A stretch of 64,000 nucleotides of DNA from Aeriscardovia sp. Lineage in GTDB: Bacteria; Actinomycetota; Actinomycetes; Actinomycetales; Bifidobacteriaceae. Positions 63,696 through 64,000 of this stretch are shown piece after piece. The number at the start of each line of letters is the position of its first letter. The stretch's first letter is position 1. The DNA is taken from positions 87,745 to 151,744 of the forward strand of contig JAFYHY010000029.1 in NCBI GenBank assembly GCA_017538895.1, written 5' to 3'. Position numbers and translations under genes: made by a program. The notes under the pieces were generated by a model, which was given only the letters and a program-made list of their open reading frames with translations, was not told the origin of the DNA and searched no databases.

Positions 63696-63891
63696 TAATT
63701 ACAAACAAATAGTTTAACGTTATTTCAAATTTATTTCAATAAGCCAATATATATGTACATATGTATGCCACATATGAGGTATTTGAATCATTTACTCGAT
63801 AATTTCGGATCTCAATGATAAAAAAATTATTGAAACAAATATATGTTTACTGAGAGATTCTGTTGATATTTTTCTTTTGGCGTGTCGTTTT

Positions 63892-63920
63892 TTGCTTTGT
63901 GTGTGAAATCGTGTTAAAGT
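63892..63920 (+). promoter_or_regulatory. Candidate rRNA operon promoter
   Basis: TTGCTT (63892-63897) and TAAAGT (63915-63920) with 17 bases between. The -10 TAAAGT is common in actinobacterial rrn promoters. The AT-rich stretch upstream (63720-63890) would fit an UP element and further promoters. Confidence 0.55.
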
Positions 63921-64000
63921 CTTTTCTTGCTGTTCATGAGTCGTTGAGATGTTTTTCTCACGTGTAATTCATGATTCCAGCTTGGTGGTTTGAGAACTCG
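63921..64000 (+). other. Leader of an rRNA operon (continues outside the window)
   Basis: The last bases read GGTTTGAGAACTCG. The TTTGAGAACTC element is usual in the leader shortly before actinobacterial 16S rRNA. No part of 16S itself is in the window. No gene is visible between 63696 and here. Confidence 0.6.

Overview
The window is the replication-origin region of a low-GC actinobacterium. By eye the DNA is AT-rich; I did not count it. The gene order from the CCA-adding enzyme through a NUDIX hydrolase, a DUF6049 protein, a MurJ-pseudokinase fusion, trxB, parB, parA, rsmG, jag, yidC, yidD, rnpA and rpmH to dnaA, dnaN, recF, dciA, gyrB and gyrA is the order known from actinobacterial origins such as the Mycobacterium Rv3907c-dnaA block. 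A C69-family dipeptidase, GadBC, an ADI pathway and a formyl-CoA transferase suggest a host-associated fermenter, most likely in the Bifidobacteriaceae. Genus and species cannot be told from the sequence.

Layout. 1-4386: the end of an unknown gene, a DMT transporter, a RecJ-like nuclease and the CCA-adding enzyme. 4505-11525: NUDIX, DUF6049 and MurJ fusion genes overlapping by a few bases. 11700-14705: gadB-gadC on the minus strand, inserted between murJ and trxB. 14890-23144: trxB, then the minus-strand block from rpmH to parB, with a CPA2 cation/proton antiporter inserted between yidC and jag. 23145-28182: dnaA with DnaA boxes on both sides (oriC at 24976-25426), dnaN, recF, dciA. 28285-32088: an unusual segment holding a decayed acyl-CoA synthetase gene, a perfect parS inside a terminator-like palindrome, two DnaA boxes away from oriC, two minus-strand genes, and strong palindromes upstream of gyrB. 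32089-40006: gyrB, gyrA, DUF3566, a glycosyltransferase, a membrane HTH protein, ahpC. 40255-54104: an MgtA-type Mg2+ pump, a YhiM-like (DUF2776) membrane protein, arcA-arcB-arcC, an arginine/ornithine antiporter, frc, an AEC carrier and a second antiporter. 54307-63695: a wall-anchored dipeptidase, a complete ECF transporter with a methyltransferase, a YgjP-like metallopeptidase, a CNNM/CBS protein, a flavodoxin and four tRNAs. The window ends in what looks like the promoter and leader of an rRNA operon.

How it works together. Apart from replication and segregation, the recurring theme is survival at low pH. GadB/GadC use up protons by glutamate decarboxylation. ArcA/B/C with two antiporters make ammonia and ATP from arginine. 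Frc with an AEC carrier suggests oxalate or formate metabolism, although no oxalyl-CoA decarboxylase is present. The YhiM-like protein belongs to a family linked to acid resistance in E. coli, and the CPA2 antiporter may serve ion or pH balance. All lie within about 31 kb of oriC, where gene dosage is highest in growing cells. I found no prophage, insertion sequence, CRISPR array or defence island. The most unusual observations are the parS/DnaA-box segment near 30.2-31.0 kb, the LacI/cre-like operator before arcA, the altered Frc active site, and the cysteine-rich tail of the ornithine carbamoyltransferase.
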